A model generated the notes under the pieces. It was not told where the DNA came from and ran no database searches. It was given only the letters and a program-made list of their open reading frames with translations. The position numbers and the translations under genes were made by a program. This document shows positions 21,592-33,115 of a stretch of DNA of 64,000 nt, piece after piece. The stretch's first letter is position 1. Each line of letters opens with the position of its first letter. Origin of the DNA: Forficula auricularia (lineage: Eukaryota; Arthropoda; Insecta; Dermaptera; Forficulidae); assembly GCA_024734495.1 (NCBI GenBank), contig JALMQS010000187.1, forward strand, positions 9,006,769-9,070,768. The letters run 5' to 3'.

Positions 21592-22140
21592 GGTTGATGC
21601 ATAATTATGGAACGTTTGTATTGGCTCGTTTTTCTTTAGCCAAAAATGGCGTTTTGTTTATTTTTTTATATAAAAACAATCTTCTCTATTTATAGTTAAT
21701 AAAAATGCGTGTCGAAAACCATATTCATATTCGTCATATTATGCTCTACCACTACGAGAAAGAATGGAAGGCAGCACAGTCATTTCGCGATCTCAACGAA
21801 CTTTTTGGCGAAGGAACAATTACTGATAGTGCAGTACGGAAGTGGTTTGCCCGTTTCAAATCAGGTGACACTAGTTTGGAGGATAAAGAAGGAAGAGGTC
21901 GGCCATCGAATTTTGATGATCAGGCACTTCTGACAGCCGAGGAAGAGGATGAAAGCCTTACAACACGAATGCTGGCTGCAGACTTCAATGTCGACCAATC
22001 AACGATCGTTCGACGCCTCAAAAAGCTTGGCAAGGTATGGAAATTGGCTGGATGGGACCCCCACGAACTCTCCGAAAACAACAAGGCTGATCGCATTCGA
22101 ATTTTTACCGATTTTCTGCAACGAAAACAACAAATCAACG
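21592..22140 (+). pseudogene. mariner transposase, N-terminal half only
   Basis: The frame starting at 21705 (MRVENHIHIRHIMLYHYEKE) reads as a mariner transposase DNA-binding region: WKAAQSFRDLNELFGEGTI, AVRKWFARFKSGDTSLEDK, GRGRPSNFDDQALL, STIVRRLKKLGKVWKLAGW, HELSENNKADR. These are the paired helix-turn-helix domains and linker. The frame leaves mariner sequence after QRKQQ (about 22135), before any catalytic aspartate, so about two thirds of the roughly 345-aa protein is lost. The 5' end (aggttgatgcataattatgg at about 21594) after TATATA fits a mariner end at a TA target. It is inserted in the tandem repeat array at 21230. Confidence 0.85.
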
Positions 22141-22141
22141 G

Positions 22142-22212
22142 GTTCAAAGTAAAAATTTTTCGCTTTATATCAAATCAAATACCGTATTTATTCTCTCTAA
22201 ATACTCTATTTT
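22142..22212 (+). repeat. Third, partial unit of the tandem repeat
   Basis: It resumes the repeat (tttttcgctttatatcaaa, caaataccgtattta, tctctctaaatactct) directly after the truncated mariner and is cut by the 3' end of the next LINE. Confidence 0.55.
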
Positions 22213-23745
22213 TTATGAAAATGATGAGAGAAGGAGTTACACCAAAAAGATTCAACTCCTAAAGGCCTGGGTTGGCCCCTCCATCGTGAAAAGAAGAAGA
22301 AATTTATGGGCTGGGTGGGGGTCGAAGGTATCTTGGATACGGGTCTTAAATAGCTGAAGGTTATAAGTCGCGGGAAAGATGGTGGCAGGGAGCGAGTTCC
22401 AGTCTCTGGAGGTCATAGGGATAAAAGAGTTGGCGAAAGCGCTTGTTCGATTTTTATCCAATTTGACAGCGAAGGGGTGCTGAGCGTTCGAAAAAGAGGG
22501 CATTAGGGGGGATAATTGATTTCAGCTCGACTGAACAGACACCGTGATAGTATCTGTAGTACAGGAAAAGGGCAGAAACGGTTTTTCGGTGAGCTAGGGA
22601 GTCGAAGTGAGTTGGTTAGAGCCGGGTCTCCTATTAGTTTAATTGTTCGCTTCTGAATCGCATCCAGTGTAGCAAGAGAATGCTTGGAGACACCCCTCCA
22701 CAGATGAGAGCTATATTCGAGACAGGGACGAATTTGAGCATTATACATTATAAGAAGTTGACTGGGTGTATAATAGCGTCTAGACCTAAATAGGAGACCA
22801 AGCTTGCGCGCTGCAGCTTTAGCAGTGGTTGAGAAATGGTCATTCCATGAAAGGTCAGACCCTAGAGTTACGCCTAGCATTGAAATTTTATCCCTGATTT
22901 CTAGTGAGTTTGAGTCGAATGATATGTTTGGGAGGTTTCTGTTGACGCGTCTAGAAATAAGGCAACATTGAGTTTTCACTGCATTGAAGTTAACTAAGTT
23001 TTGGGATCCCCAGTTTTTAACTCTGCCTAAGTCTAAATTTATTTGAGGGGAAAATGTCTGCACGGTTTTCATGCGATGCAGGGACATTATATAGGGTGCT
23101 ATCATCTGCGTAACAATGTACCGGATTGGAGGGCAAGTTTAGAAGGTCATTGATATAGATAAGAAAAAGCGTAGGGGAGATAACCGATCCCCGAGAAACT
23201 CCAGCGTTGGTATGGAAGGAGGAATATGATATTCCATTGATGACAACCTTAATTCTACGGTCTGAAAGAAAACTTTCGAACAACTTGCAGAGTTTCGGTG
23301 CAAGGCCGACGGAGGTCAATTTGGCAAGAAGATTTTTGTGTCAGATCATATCGAAGGCTTTTGAGATGTCTAAAGCTACATCGAGGGTCTCATTCCCGGC
23401 CTCCAGGGTTTTATTCCAGATATGAGTTACATATGCTAGGATGTCATCAGTCGACCGGGACTGCCTGAAGCCGTATTGCCTATCGTGAATTAATTTATTA
23501 GACTCTAAGTGTCGTAGAACTTGACGTTGATGGTCTTTTCCATGATTTTGGATAGGACAGAAGTGATTGCTATGGGTCGTAGTTTTTTAATTTGGAAGAA
23601 TCGCCTTTTTTCTTAATTGGTTGGATTCTGGCTACTTTCCAGGCTCTCCGGAAATATTCCGGAGCTATAGGAGAGCTTATATAATTCAGATAGTATCTTG
23701 TATTAAGGACGTTCCCTAATAAATCGACTTTCTTGTTATTCTTTT
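22213..23745 (-). pseudogene. LINE (Jockey/CR1-like) reverse transcriptase, 5'-truncated
   Basis: Read from 23745 down to 22213. Minus-strand frames give PEYFRRAWKVARIQPIKKKGDSS, then MTSVGLAPKLCKLFESFLSDR, GVSRGSVISPTLFLIYINDLL (motif B, usually GVPQG), HCYADDSTL (catalytic YADD), ISMLGVTLGSDLSWNDHFS, EYSSHLWRG, LDAIQKRTIKLIGDP, MTSRDWNSLPATIFP. Several frameshifts split the frame (breaks near 22500, 23020 and 23330), so it cannot be translated whole. The 3' end (aaggcctgggttggcccctcc) meets an A-rich tail complement at about 22213. It belongs to the same family as 27640-29832 and 44636-45718, in opposite orientation. Confidence 0.9.
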
Positions 23746-24733
23746 TAAAACTTTGAATACACATATTTATAAGTGTCTTTTATACGTAGAAATTTTTTTC
23801 AATAGTCCTTTCGGCCCTAAATTTGTAGATATTGACCATTGAAATTTGCATATTTAACACGCAAACTCAATCCCGATTGATGTTAAAGCTACTCTTTCAA
23901 AAAAAAAAATAAATAACAATCGTAATATTCTTGAAATTATTTTGAAAAACTGAGAATCATTAACTGAAGATATAACCAAATATTTTTCTGTTAAAATAAT
24001 AGTAGCAATTGTAGGTATTCGTTTTGTCTGAAAAATGTTAAAAGTTAAGTATTTTGATGGTTTTCATTCTTTTTCTCCTGGCATGACAAGTGGCAGATGA
24101 CAACTTGGGAACATCGCACTGCCCTGGGAAATGTGAGCAGCTCTGAGATATAAGTTAACTTTTCGGTCAGTGTAAATGAAAACTCAATCGTTATAACAAA
24201 TAAAACATTTATCAATACTCAATACAAATAAGTCGTAGTATATTAATTCATATGTATAAATATTTATGTATTTTAAAATATAATTTGTAATAGAATTTTC
24301 ACAAGCTCTTTTATTTTTAACATAAAATATACCAATATATAATTTATTCTTAGCCGTTAATAGTTTCTTATTATTTATTTATTTATTTATTATTTTTTTA
24401 TTTAAACTTTTTATCTTTGGCGAATTTTTGATTTTTTTGAAAAATCTAAGACTTTCGTTACAATGTCTTTTTCTAGTTATTTGAATGACTTTCCATCGAA
24501 AGAGTTTCATTTTTTACCTGCCAGAAATCTCCAAAATAAATCAATAAACTTGAAAATTTTTCAATATATTAGAACGATAAACAATCAACAGGTGTCAGAA
24601 GAATGCAATGATGTCAAATCTGAGAAACGACGCAGTGAAATTATTTTTGCTTTACTGCGCATATGAGAGTAGGGGAAAGAGCGAACTGCATCTGAGCTAT
24701 ATTAGGGAAAGTCTTTAAATCGATATTTTTTGC
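23746..24733. other. No recognised feature
   Basis: AT-rich; short open frames (for example 24463-24666) lack supporting splice sites or family resemblance. Confidence 0.5.
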
Positions 24734-24734
24734 T

Positions 24735-24826
24735 TAAATGTTCAATTTAGCAAGTTGTGTGAGTGGTTGGGTGAGAACAATTCAGGTTGAGCGCTCGCCC
24801 AACCCACCTCTGGTGCCGTCACTGCT
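24735..24826 (-). mobile_element. Right-end fragment of the 63394 hAT-like MITE family
   Basis: The block cgctcgcccaacccacc, then tctggtgccgtcactg, mirrors the terminus at 63393 (cagtggcggcaccagggttgggcgag). Only one end is present. Confidence 0.5.
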
Positions 24827-25858
24827 AATTAGAATAATAATAATCATGGGAGATGGCCTTCAAATTTTAAACATGAAACGCCTGCAGGGTAGGCTAGTAC
24901 GATCCAGAGTCGTCTATCGGTTGCATAAATACAGGCGGACAGCATTCCGTGACTATTCTTTACCTACCTACTGGCTTTAGTTAAAAGCAATATATTAATT
25001 ATATTTTAGATTTGAATTCAGGTAAAAATGTAGATTTTTATACATAATTCATAACTTATGACACTTGATAAGTATACCAATTAAAAAAGAAATCGTAGAG
25101 ATAAGAATTAAATGATTTTGATAAAAAAATTAAATGGCGATTTGGTCTACAAGAAACCCTTATAGAATGAGTATGGAAAAAATTATTTTTACGAGATATT
25201 AATTAATCGGTCAAATTGTCTGTTAGTATGTTAGTACGTTATGAAATTTCTCATATGGTTTTTTAGTAGTAACATTAAGAGATGATTAGACCTAATTAAG
25301 AAAGTGATGATTAGACATAATTAAAAAAGGTTTTCTTAAAAAATTAAACTTAATAATTAAAATAAAAAATAAACTCTAATAGTTTTTTATATTTAATAGA
25401 CTGCATCTTTTTCTAAGGAAGATATGAACCTGAAAATCTCATAATCTAGGCTTGAAAACAGATTAATTTATTTTGATAGCAAACCAAACTTTATAAATAA
25501 ACTTTTCATTCTCGACATCGGGTTTGCAAACATGTTCGTGGAATGAATCCTTGATTATAATAAAAAGGGTTTATTGATTTTTAAAAAAAAATTGAAATGT
25601 TTTTGAAAAAAATTGCTTTTTTACAATTTTTTGTCTAGAATTGTTTTACCAATATTTTCAGGTTGGAATAATCGTTCTAAAAAATATATTTAAAATTTTT
25701 TTAAATTTTTTAATTTGACTTTTGTGACATCACATTTTTTAAGCTCCCCAGACCCTCCTCTAACATTTTGTCACAAACCTGAGATGCCTCTCCCCCTTCC
25801 TGTGTGACGAAATTTATGGACGGCTCCTTATTTCTTTCCTTTCAAAGAATATATTATG
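24827..25858. other. AT-rich spacer
   Basis: 25048-25110 (ataacttatgacacttgata, then aaaaaagaaatcgtag) matches 15045-15100. Nothing else is recognised. Confidence 0.45.
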
Positions 25859-25859
25859 T

Positions 25860-26050
25860 TTATTTTACCATACTCAATCTGGTCAAGTATTGTAATCGTG
25901 CATGAAAAACGTGTTTTTGCTTCGTTTTTTCGAAATATCTAAAAAACATATTAAACAAATTTGATAAAAAAAAATTAATCGAAACCATGGCGTTTCGGTC
26001 TACAATAAATCCTTAAAGAGTGAATATCGAAAAAGTTAATTGCTAATGGG
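25860..26050 (+). repeat. Truncated ACTTTACCATAC-family element
   Basis: It starts tttaccatactcaatctggtcaag and keeps 'attgtaatcgtgcatgaaaaacg' and the oligo-T block, then is lost after about 190 bp. Confidence 0.5.
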
Positions 26051-26682
26051 CAAGGAGCTCTTTTAAATAATTAAATTAAAAATTTTCAATCTAAAAAACC
26101 AAATTAGCTTAAACTTAATATCAACAGGTTCATTATTTAAAAAGAGATAGGTAATTATTTTTTTATCTTCAGGAGGAGAATAAATATTCGTCTTTAGGAA
26201 TTCTCCTTTCATCTTGTGAGGAATTAGAGAATTTTTCGTATATTGAACCAGAAATAGGCAGCGACTGTGCACTCTCGGATCGTTTATCCACTGCGGAACT
26301 CGAAAACTCTTTGTTCTCAGCCAAAAGGGCCAAGTGTTTCAATTTTCGGCCAAAATTATTTATTTTTTAAATTCAAAAATTACTTTTTTCATTCTTCTTT
26401 ATAATCCCCGTAAATCATGGTGGGGAATTAGGGACCTGACCATTCATCCCCAATGTGAATTTTATTTTTACTAAAACTAAATTAAATTTTCAAATGAAAT
26501 CTGAAGATGAGAATTCTTACGAAGATTTTCAATAATTGAATTTTCTCATTCTTTGATTTTTTAAAACTATTTTTTCTTTCGTTTTTGTTGAAAGATTTAT
26601 CTCTGGTTTTTGAATATTTCTAAAATTAAGTTATTTTGTTTCTTAATAGAAAATTTATATTTTTTAAATTTAGAATTTTAAA
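26051..26682. other. No recognised feature
   Basis: AT-rich, nothing supported. Confidence 0.5.
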
Positions 26683-26694
26683 ATAAGTAAATAT

Positions 26695-27387
26695 TGATAG
26701 AGATTTTCTTCAGGAGACGGACTGGTATAAATATGCAATTGGATGTTGATGAAAGCAGTCCACGGTTTGCTGGGATGGCTTGATTAATAATTTAAAACTC
26801 CTGTGACGAATTTAATTAAAAAAAAAAAAAAAAAATATTAATAATATGTAAATATATTAATGACGTTCCGAACTATGTTTTTTAAAAGGAAAAAAAAAAG
26901 AACTTTGTATATATTTTGTAAAAATTTTGACTATACCGATATGCGCAACGATATTCTGCGCATCCAATGATTGGTGGGGACATGTTATACATTCATTCAT
27001 TTATATATATCTCATTAACATATGGATCATCAATTGCTTTTTACTTTGTTTTCTATTCGAGATGAAAAAGAATTTTTATAATGTTTTTTTGGCATTGTCA
27101 AAGGAGACAGAAAGTAACTATTTTTTGAACTACTTTCATTGACTTTTTGTTGTAAGTAGAGTTATGATTATTATTTTTGTTTTGTGTTTATTGTTTTTAT
27201 ATTATGAATGATTTGTGAAAATCCCAATACTAATTAATGTTCGTCTTCCCCTCAATTATATAGACCCTGAAGAAGGAGAGAATAAATCTCCGAAACGTCG
27301 GTTTAACAAATAAATGTAAAATAATAAAACCTCTATAGTCTTATTTTTTACAACCACCGTGGACTGCTTTCATCAACATCCAATTGC
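26695..27387 (+). mobile_element. Hammerhead-like element, family F
   Basis: ATAAGTAAATAT flanks it at 26683-26694 and 27388-27399 (12-bp direct repeat). An inverted pair tgcaattggatgttgatg / catcaacatccaattgca lies at 26733-26750 and 27370-27387, with 'aaagcagtccacgg' also mirrored. The right arm holds an intact ribozyme-like core (27261-27305); the left end starts inside a decayed mirror copy (tttcttcagg). An A run (26816-26835) lies in the middle. No clear protein is encoded. Confidence 0.65.
27261..27305 (+). ncRNA. Hammerhead-ribozyme-like motif (family F)
   Basis: Stem I TAGACC (27261-27266) pairs with GGTTTA (27300-27305), six pairs with one G-U. Core: CTGAAGA 27267-27273, extra A 27274, stem II GGAGA/TCTCC (27275-27279 with 27287-27291, loop gaataaa), GAAA 27292-27295, CGT 27296-27298, H17 = C 27299 (a GUC cleavage triplet). 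Stem III is the bare ACGT. Confidence 0.65.
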
Positions 27388-27639
27388 ATAAGTAAATATA
27401 TTTTTCAAATTGAAAAGTGGCCATAAGTAGATAGAATTAAATGGAATATAATATTTTTGTTCGTGGCGATCATTAACTGTTTGAATTTGCTTTAAGGTAA
27501 TAGAACATAACGTCGATAAATTTAAAATATATTTTATTTTCTCTATATACAAGGCTATCTTATTTTTCTGGCCTCTGCGTAATACTCTAATTATTTTAAC
27601 TTATTTTATGTGAAGCATCAAAATTCTAATCTAAATTAT

Positions 27640-29832
27640 TTATAAAACCCGCTCTATCCTGCCCAAACCCCAGAAAAATAAGGCTTTTTCTTAAAGCCAA
27701 CTGGGATTAAATGCGTAACTTCTTCAGCTCATTCCCATGGAATGATTACTGCTTCAGAAACAAAAATGCCACCGAATGTGCCTCTGCATTGTCTGAAGTG
27801 ATTCAGATGGGCCTCGAGCTATATGTCCCTTTCAAACGGTTAACTGGAAAACAGGACTCCAAGCCCTGGTTCAATAAGTCTTGCTCCGAAGCAGTCAAAC
27901 AAAAAAATCACGCTTTCTATAATTGGTCTTCGACACCATCAGAGTACAATCGCGTTCTCCTCACAAAAGCCCGCACCCACTGTAAAAAAACAATAGATAA
28001 TGCGATTAAGTCCTTCATTCAGAAAAAAACTGACAGGCTAGCAGCTTGCCCCAGCAGTTCAAACCAATTCTTCCCTTGATAAGTATGTAAAAAGAAATTT
28101 TACAAACTCATCATTTCCCCTCTCAATCTCTCCGACAACTCGGTAGCCATTGATGCGACAAAGCCGAAGCTTTTGCCTCATATTTCGCGTCCAACTCAAA
28201 CCTGGACGACAAAGGGCTTGAAACAACCACATACCCATCCAGCACTAATATAATGTCAGAAACTGTTTTCAGGATACCAGAGTTTCAAGATCATCCGAAT
28301 CTAAAGACCAACTCTTCGGTTGGCCCCGACGATATCCCAGTCAATCTCATTAAAAAATGCGCCCCTGAACTTGCTCCTATACTATCTAAATTATATAAGC
28401 TCTCCTATAACTCCGAAACATTTCCGGAGGCATGGAAACTAGCAAGAATCCAACCAATTAAGAAAAAAGGCGATTCTACCAACATAAAAATCTATCGACC
28501 CATAACAATCACTTCTGTCCTATCCAAAATCATGAAAAAGGCCATCAACGAGCATATTTACGACAAGTAGACCGGTGACATCCTAGCATATGTAACTCAT
28601 ATCTGGAACAAAACCCTGGAGGTCTGGAATGAGACCCTCTCGGTAGCTTTAGACATTTCAAAAGCCTTCGATATGGTCTGGCACAAAAATCTTCTTGCCA
28701 AATTGACCTCAGTCGGCCTTGCACCGAAACTCTGAAAGTTGTTCAAAGTTTTCTTTCAGACCGTAGTATTAAGGTTGTCATCGATGGAATATCATCTTCC
28801 CCTTCCACACCAACGCTGGAGTTCCTCAGGGATCGGTTATCTCCCCTACGCTTTTTCTTATCTATATCAACGACCTTCTAAACTTGCCCTCCAATCCGGT
28901 ACATTGTTACGCAGATGACAGCACCCTACATAACGCCCCTGCATCGCATAAAAACCGTGCAGACATTGCCTCCTCAATTAATTTAGACTTATGCAAACTT
29001 AAAAACTGGGGATCCCAAAACTTAGTTAACTTCAATGCAGTGAAAACTCAGTGTTGCCTTATTTCTAGGCGCGTCGACAGAAACCTCCCAAACATATCAT
29101 TCGACTCAAACTCACTAGAATTCAGGGATAAAATTTCAATGCTAGGCGTAACTCTAGGGTCTGACCTTTCATGGAATGACCATATCTCAACCACTGCTAA
29201 AGCTGCAGCGCGCAAGCTTGGTCTCCTATTTAGGTCTAGACGCTGTTATACTCCCAGTCAACTTCTTATACTGTATAAGGCTCAAATTCGTCCCTGTCTC
29301 GAATATGGCTCTCATCGGTGGAGGGGTGCATCCAAGCATTCTCTTGCTACACTGGATGCGATTCAGAAGCGAGCAATTAAACTAATAGGAGACCCGGCTC
29401 TAACAACTCACTCGACTCCCTGGCTCACCGAAGAACCGTTTCTGCCCTTTCCCTGTACTACAGATACTATCACGGTGTCTGTTCAGTCGAGCTGAAATCA
29501 ATTATCCTCCCTAAAGCCCTCTTTACGAGAAACACGCGGTTTTCGAACGCTCAGCACCCCTTCGCTGTCAAATTGGATAAAAGTCGAACAAGCGCTTTCG
29601 CCAACTCTTTTATCCCTATGACCTCCAGAGACTGGAACTCGCTCCCTGCCACCATCTTTCCCGCGACTTATAACCTTCAGCTATTTAAGACCCGTATCCA
29701 CAGATACCTTCGACCCCCGCCCAGCCCGTAAAATTCTTTCTTCTTCTTTTCACGATGGAGGGGCCAACCCTGGCCTTTAGGGGTTGCAGCTTTTTGGTGT
29801 AATTCCTTCTCTCATCATTTTCATAAAAAAGT
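27640..29832 (+). pseudogene. LINE (Jockey/CR1-like), longest copy, several frameshifts
   Basis: It starts near the end of the endonuclease domain (LFLKANWD, FFSSFPWNDYC) and runs through the linker (27711-28079), the reverse transcriptase fingers (28253-28570: SVGPDDIPVNLIKKCAPELA, LARIQPIKKKGD), motif A (VALDISKAFDMVWHKNL near 28645), motif B (SVISPTLFLIYIND near 28830), the catalytic YADD box (28908-28919), the thumb (MLGVTLGSDLSWNDHIS) and the C-terminal MTSRDWNSLPATIFPATYNL block, then a 3' UTR with 'ggggttgcagctttttgg' and a short A tail at 29824-29830. Stops and frameshifts near 28080, 28570, 28735 and 29400 make it non-coding. The upstream endonuclease is missing. It serves as the family reference for the copies at 16527, 22213, 32565 and 44636. 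Confidence 0.92.
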
Positions 29833-30119
29833 TAGACAGCTATATTTTTTAGATAGAATATTCTCTATTTAATTTTCTCATACTAATAAATTATCGTTAA
29901 AAAATAGATCTTTAATTAGTCTTCTTTTTGATTATGATAAAATAGGATCTTATTCTGATGTTTTTAAAATAATTATATTCAAAAGGATAGGAAAACTACG
30001 AAGGTATTAAATAATGAAATAAAAAAATAGATACAACTGCACGTTTGATTTACTTATTTAAATCATTTTATATAAATAATAGATAAATATATACAAAACA
30101 ATTAATTTGAATTATATTA
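29833..30119. other. No recognised feature
   Basis: AT-rich spacer between the LINE tail and the small hAT element. Confidence 0.5.
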
Positions 30120-30127
30120 TTAAATCG

Positions 30128-30447
30128 CAGTGTTTCTCAAACTTAGGACATAGCAAACCAGTATTTTTTGTAAATTATTACGCTGCTCTCTTTTATGTAA
30201 ACAACATAACACATTATTTAAATTGCTAATTTTAGTTTGTTTGTTTTTTAGATAAATAGGTTAATAAAAACATCAGGTTATTTATTTTAAATAGACTTGA
30301 TTAAACTCAATAAAATTGCACATTTCATGATAAATGTGTGATGTGCGAATTTCCGTAAAATTATTATGCCAAAAGTTTTTTTCTAAGGGCCAACATTTTT
30401 TTTTTGAGGACCAGTACTGGGTCACGGGCCACAGTTTGGGAACGCTA
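30128..30447. mobile_element. Small non-autonomous hAT element (MITE), 320 bp
   Basis: The ends CAGTGTTTCTCAAACTT and, reversed, TAGCGTTCCCAAACTGTG are imperfect inverted repeats. TTAAATCG (30120-30127) and TTACATCG (30448-30455) flank it, matching at 7 of 8 positions as an 8-bp hAT target duplication. The interior has no coding capacity. Confidence 0.65.
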
Positions 30448-30764
30448 TTACATCGCAAAATAATAAAATACATAATTATATTAGAACTAAATGATAGTTG
30501 TTAAAAATAATTTTACTTTTGTTGTGTCTTCTAATTGCCGATGGCCCACTCAGCTTACATCTAAAAAAATTAAATTCATATTATATAGATATAGATATTT
30601 TTTTGTTTCCTTATATACTTATAAATTTGTGTAAATCATTAACTCCTACAATAGAGGATAACTCATAAATATTATATAATTTGCAAGTAATCTTGTTATA
30701 TAAATAAAATTATAAAAAATAAATAAATAAATTATAAAAAAATGAATAAACATAATAATATATC

Positions 30765-31032
30765 TAAAATAGTTATTGGAGACTCATAAAAGGTAACACT
30801 GTCCTGAAGCCAAGATTTCCGTTTTGTATATAATTGTAGTTCGTATAAAATCTGAGGTATTTCGGAAATTTGTATAACAGATGTTAGGTGTAGTTAGAAG
30901 AAAACTAGTTCGTGTAATTTTTTATGTTTATTTGGTGGACGTTTGCGTCGCAAAAGTTTCTAACTACACCTAACTAACATCTGTTATACATATTTCCGAA
31001 ATACCTCAAATTTTACACGAAATACAATAATA
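30765..31032. mobile_element. Foldback element paired with 17990-18160
   Basis: Arms 30820-30900 and 30952-31030 are inverted copies (cggaaatttgtataacagatg / catctgttatacatatttccg; taggtgtagttag / ctaactacaccta). The outer left part extends the similarity to 17990-18160. No ribozyme-like core is seen. Confidence 0.6.
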
Positions 31033-31744
31033 TATCTATCTAATGCTGATTTGTGTATTATTTTGTTTTTAGGTATGTGCAGATTTGGTGATTTGCTGTC
31101 TTACGATTCAACAGAAAAAATTGTCATTTTATATTATGTTTATATTTATATTATTTTCTAAATCGAATGTATAGAAAAAAGATATTCAATAAATGATATT
31201 TGTAAAAGAAACCCCTATTTCATTTAAAAATTCCATATTTTCAGAGAAATTAAACAATCAGAATTTGTTAAAAATTTGAAAAATGAACAATGATTCTAAC
31301 AGATAGCACCACAATGACCTCCGAAGTCGAAGCGCTTTTAATAAAACACCTAACTTAAATTCAGAAGGAAGATAGAAATATCAGACGAATTTTAAATAAA
31401 GAAATATAAAATATCTATATTCAAAGCTGGGCAAAATTTCGTATTATCCCTAATGTACTTTGTTTTTTAAGAATTCATCCCTCAAAGCGGAGTTTTCGAA
31501 TACTTAATTTTTTTTAAAATTGAGGTTTAAATCTATCAGTCCGGTTTAGAAAAACATCAAATTTATTTTCTTTCCCCAAAAATTATTACCTATTTATTTA
31601 TTTATTTTCATTAATAAAATTTGGTCTTGGGCATGGTATGAGACTTACTAGTATCTTTCTGAGCCCTACCGTTTACTAATAAATTCACTTGTATATTATC
31701 CTAGGAGAATATATAGTATAATTTTCTTGATGCTCAAATAAGGG
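31033..31744. other. No recognised feature
   Basis: AT-rich, nothing supported. Confidence 0.5.
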
Positions 31745-31754
31745 TGAGTAAAAC

Positions 31755-32166
31755 TTAGAGAACGCGGTTTGTTTATAGTGAAACATTTTTTTAAATTATG
31801 AGTTGGAGTTGGTGGTGTTTCACAGTAAGGAAATGAATATAATAATTTAACACAGGAATTATTTAACGGGTTATAGTGGTGTTTCACAAAGTGGAAATAA
31901 AATTAAAAAATTAAAAATCTTTTAAATTATTTTGGAGATTTTTTTATTTATCTCTATACATATTTTGGGCTATGAACCCTTCATCAGGAGGTTTAACAGA
32001 AAACTGTTTTGCATAGAGATAAATAAAAAAAATCTCCAAAAAATTTAAAAGATTTTATAATTTTTAATAATTTTATTTCCACTTTGTGAAACACCACTAT
32101 AACCCGTTAAATAATTCCTGTGTTTAATTGTTTCACTATAAACCAACACCGCTTTCTCTAAACTTT
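31755..32166 (-). mobile_element. Hammerhead-like foldback element, family G copy 1
   Basis: Arms begin 'agagaacgcggtttg' (about 31757) and end in the mirror 'caacaccgctttctct' (32160). Both contain gtttcactataaacca or its complement, and a long arm around 31865-31975 and 32015-32130. On the minus strand 31955-31995 gives CTGATGA, A, GGG/CCC stem, then AAAA where GAAA is expected, so this motif has lost its G12. The better-preserved relative is at 47029-47350. Confidence 0.6.
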
Positions 32167-32189
32167 AATAATAATTTAAGTTAGAACAT

Positions 32190-32250
32190 TAAGTTTTTAT
32201 ATCTCGATATATTTCGAGTGATTAGCCTATCACCAGGAGTTTTACAGAGA
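32190..32250 (-). ncRNA. Decayed hammerhead-like motif
   Basis: On the minus strand: CTC, CTGGTGA, U, AGG...CUC stem, GAAA, UAUAU, C, GAG. A6 of the core is changed to G. Only one arm is present. Confidence 0.35.
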
Positions 32251-32564
32251 CTAGGTAAAGATAAATAAGGGTGAGAAGCTTAAAATTTAGTACATTGCTT
32301 TATTAAATTTTATTTCACTAAAGACGGCATTTGAAGAAAAAAAGATATAAGTAAAAATATATTTATAAAGAGCTTTTATGTATAAGGGCAAGGAAAGAAA
32401 ATAAACCTCTAGAGACTTATCAAAGTAAAGTGGCAATAGAGACAATCTACTTACTCTGTGGTAGTAGTGCATGTTCTCCACTCGAATAAATTTGTGAGGC
32501 TGTCCTTTTAATATGCTTTCAATATATACTCTTCAAATAAAAGTATTTGAATATCTATAATATC

Positions 32565-32786
32565 AATGAAGAATCAAACCTTAGAAGCCTTATAACCTTC
32601 AGCTGTTTAAGAGCCTTATCCACAGAATCTGGGCAGGGGTCGAAGGTATCTGATACCTTCGACCCCTGCCCAGCCCATAAAATTCCCTCTTCTTCTTCGT
32701 TTCACGATGGAGGGGCCAACCCAGGCCTTTATGGGATACACCTTTTTGGTGTAACTCCTCCTCTCATCATTTTCATTAAAAAAAAG
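32565..32786 (+). pseudogene. LINE 3'-end fragment with internal palindrome
   Basis: The piece starts in the C-terminal codons (cttataaccttcagctgttt) and runs through the 3' UTR (ggaggggccaacccaggcc, tttttggtgtaactcc) to an A tail at 32774-32783. It contains a near-perfect palindrome at 32631-32674 formed by two opposite copies of the LINE word gataccttcgacccctgccc. Confidence 0.8.
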
Positions 32787-32999
32787 CTGCCTAATAGCTA
32801 GAGAGCGGAAAAAGTCTTTCACTTTTTTTTTTTTTTAATTTTGGGACTTTTCAAGTTTTTATATGCCCACCGATCTAAAGAAATAAAACACATTTGGAGA
32901 TTTGAAAAAAAAACGTCTTTTGAGGACTTTTTGGACTTCCAAGATTTTTTTAATGAAACGCAATTTTTGGGGGACTTTTTTTGCCATTTTCCACTTTTT

Positions 33000-33115
33000 T
33001 TACTTTACCATACAGGTTGTTTTTTTCTTTCGTTTTTTCGAAATATTTCAAAAACGGCTGAAACTATTTTGATAAAAAAATTGAGCTAAACCATGGCATT
33101 TTGATCTACATACTG
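33000..33115 (+). repeat. Truncated ACTTTACCATAC-family element
   Basis: It starts tttactttaccatacagg and then joins the family's 'cgttttttcgaaatat' and 'gctgaaactattttgat' blocks; the rest is missing. Confidence 0.45.

Noticed and set aside
22252..22503. Separate small gene ending in MEGPTQAFRS
   Set aside because: It is the C-terminus and 3' UTR of the minus-strand LINE, shifted by a frame break.
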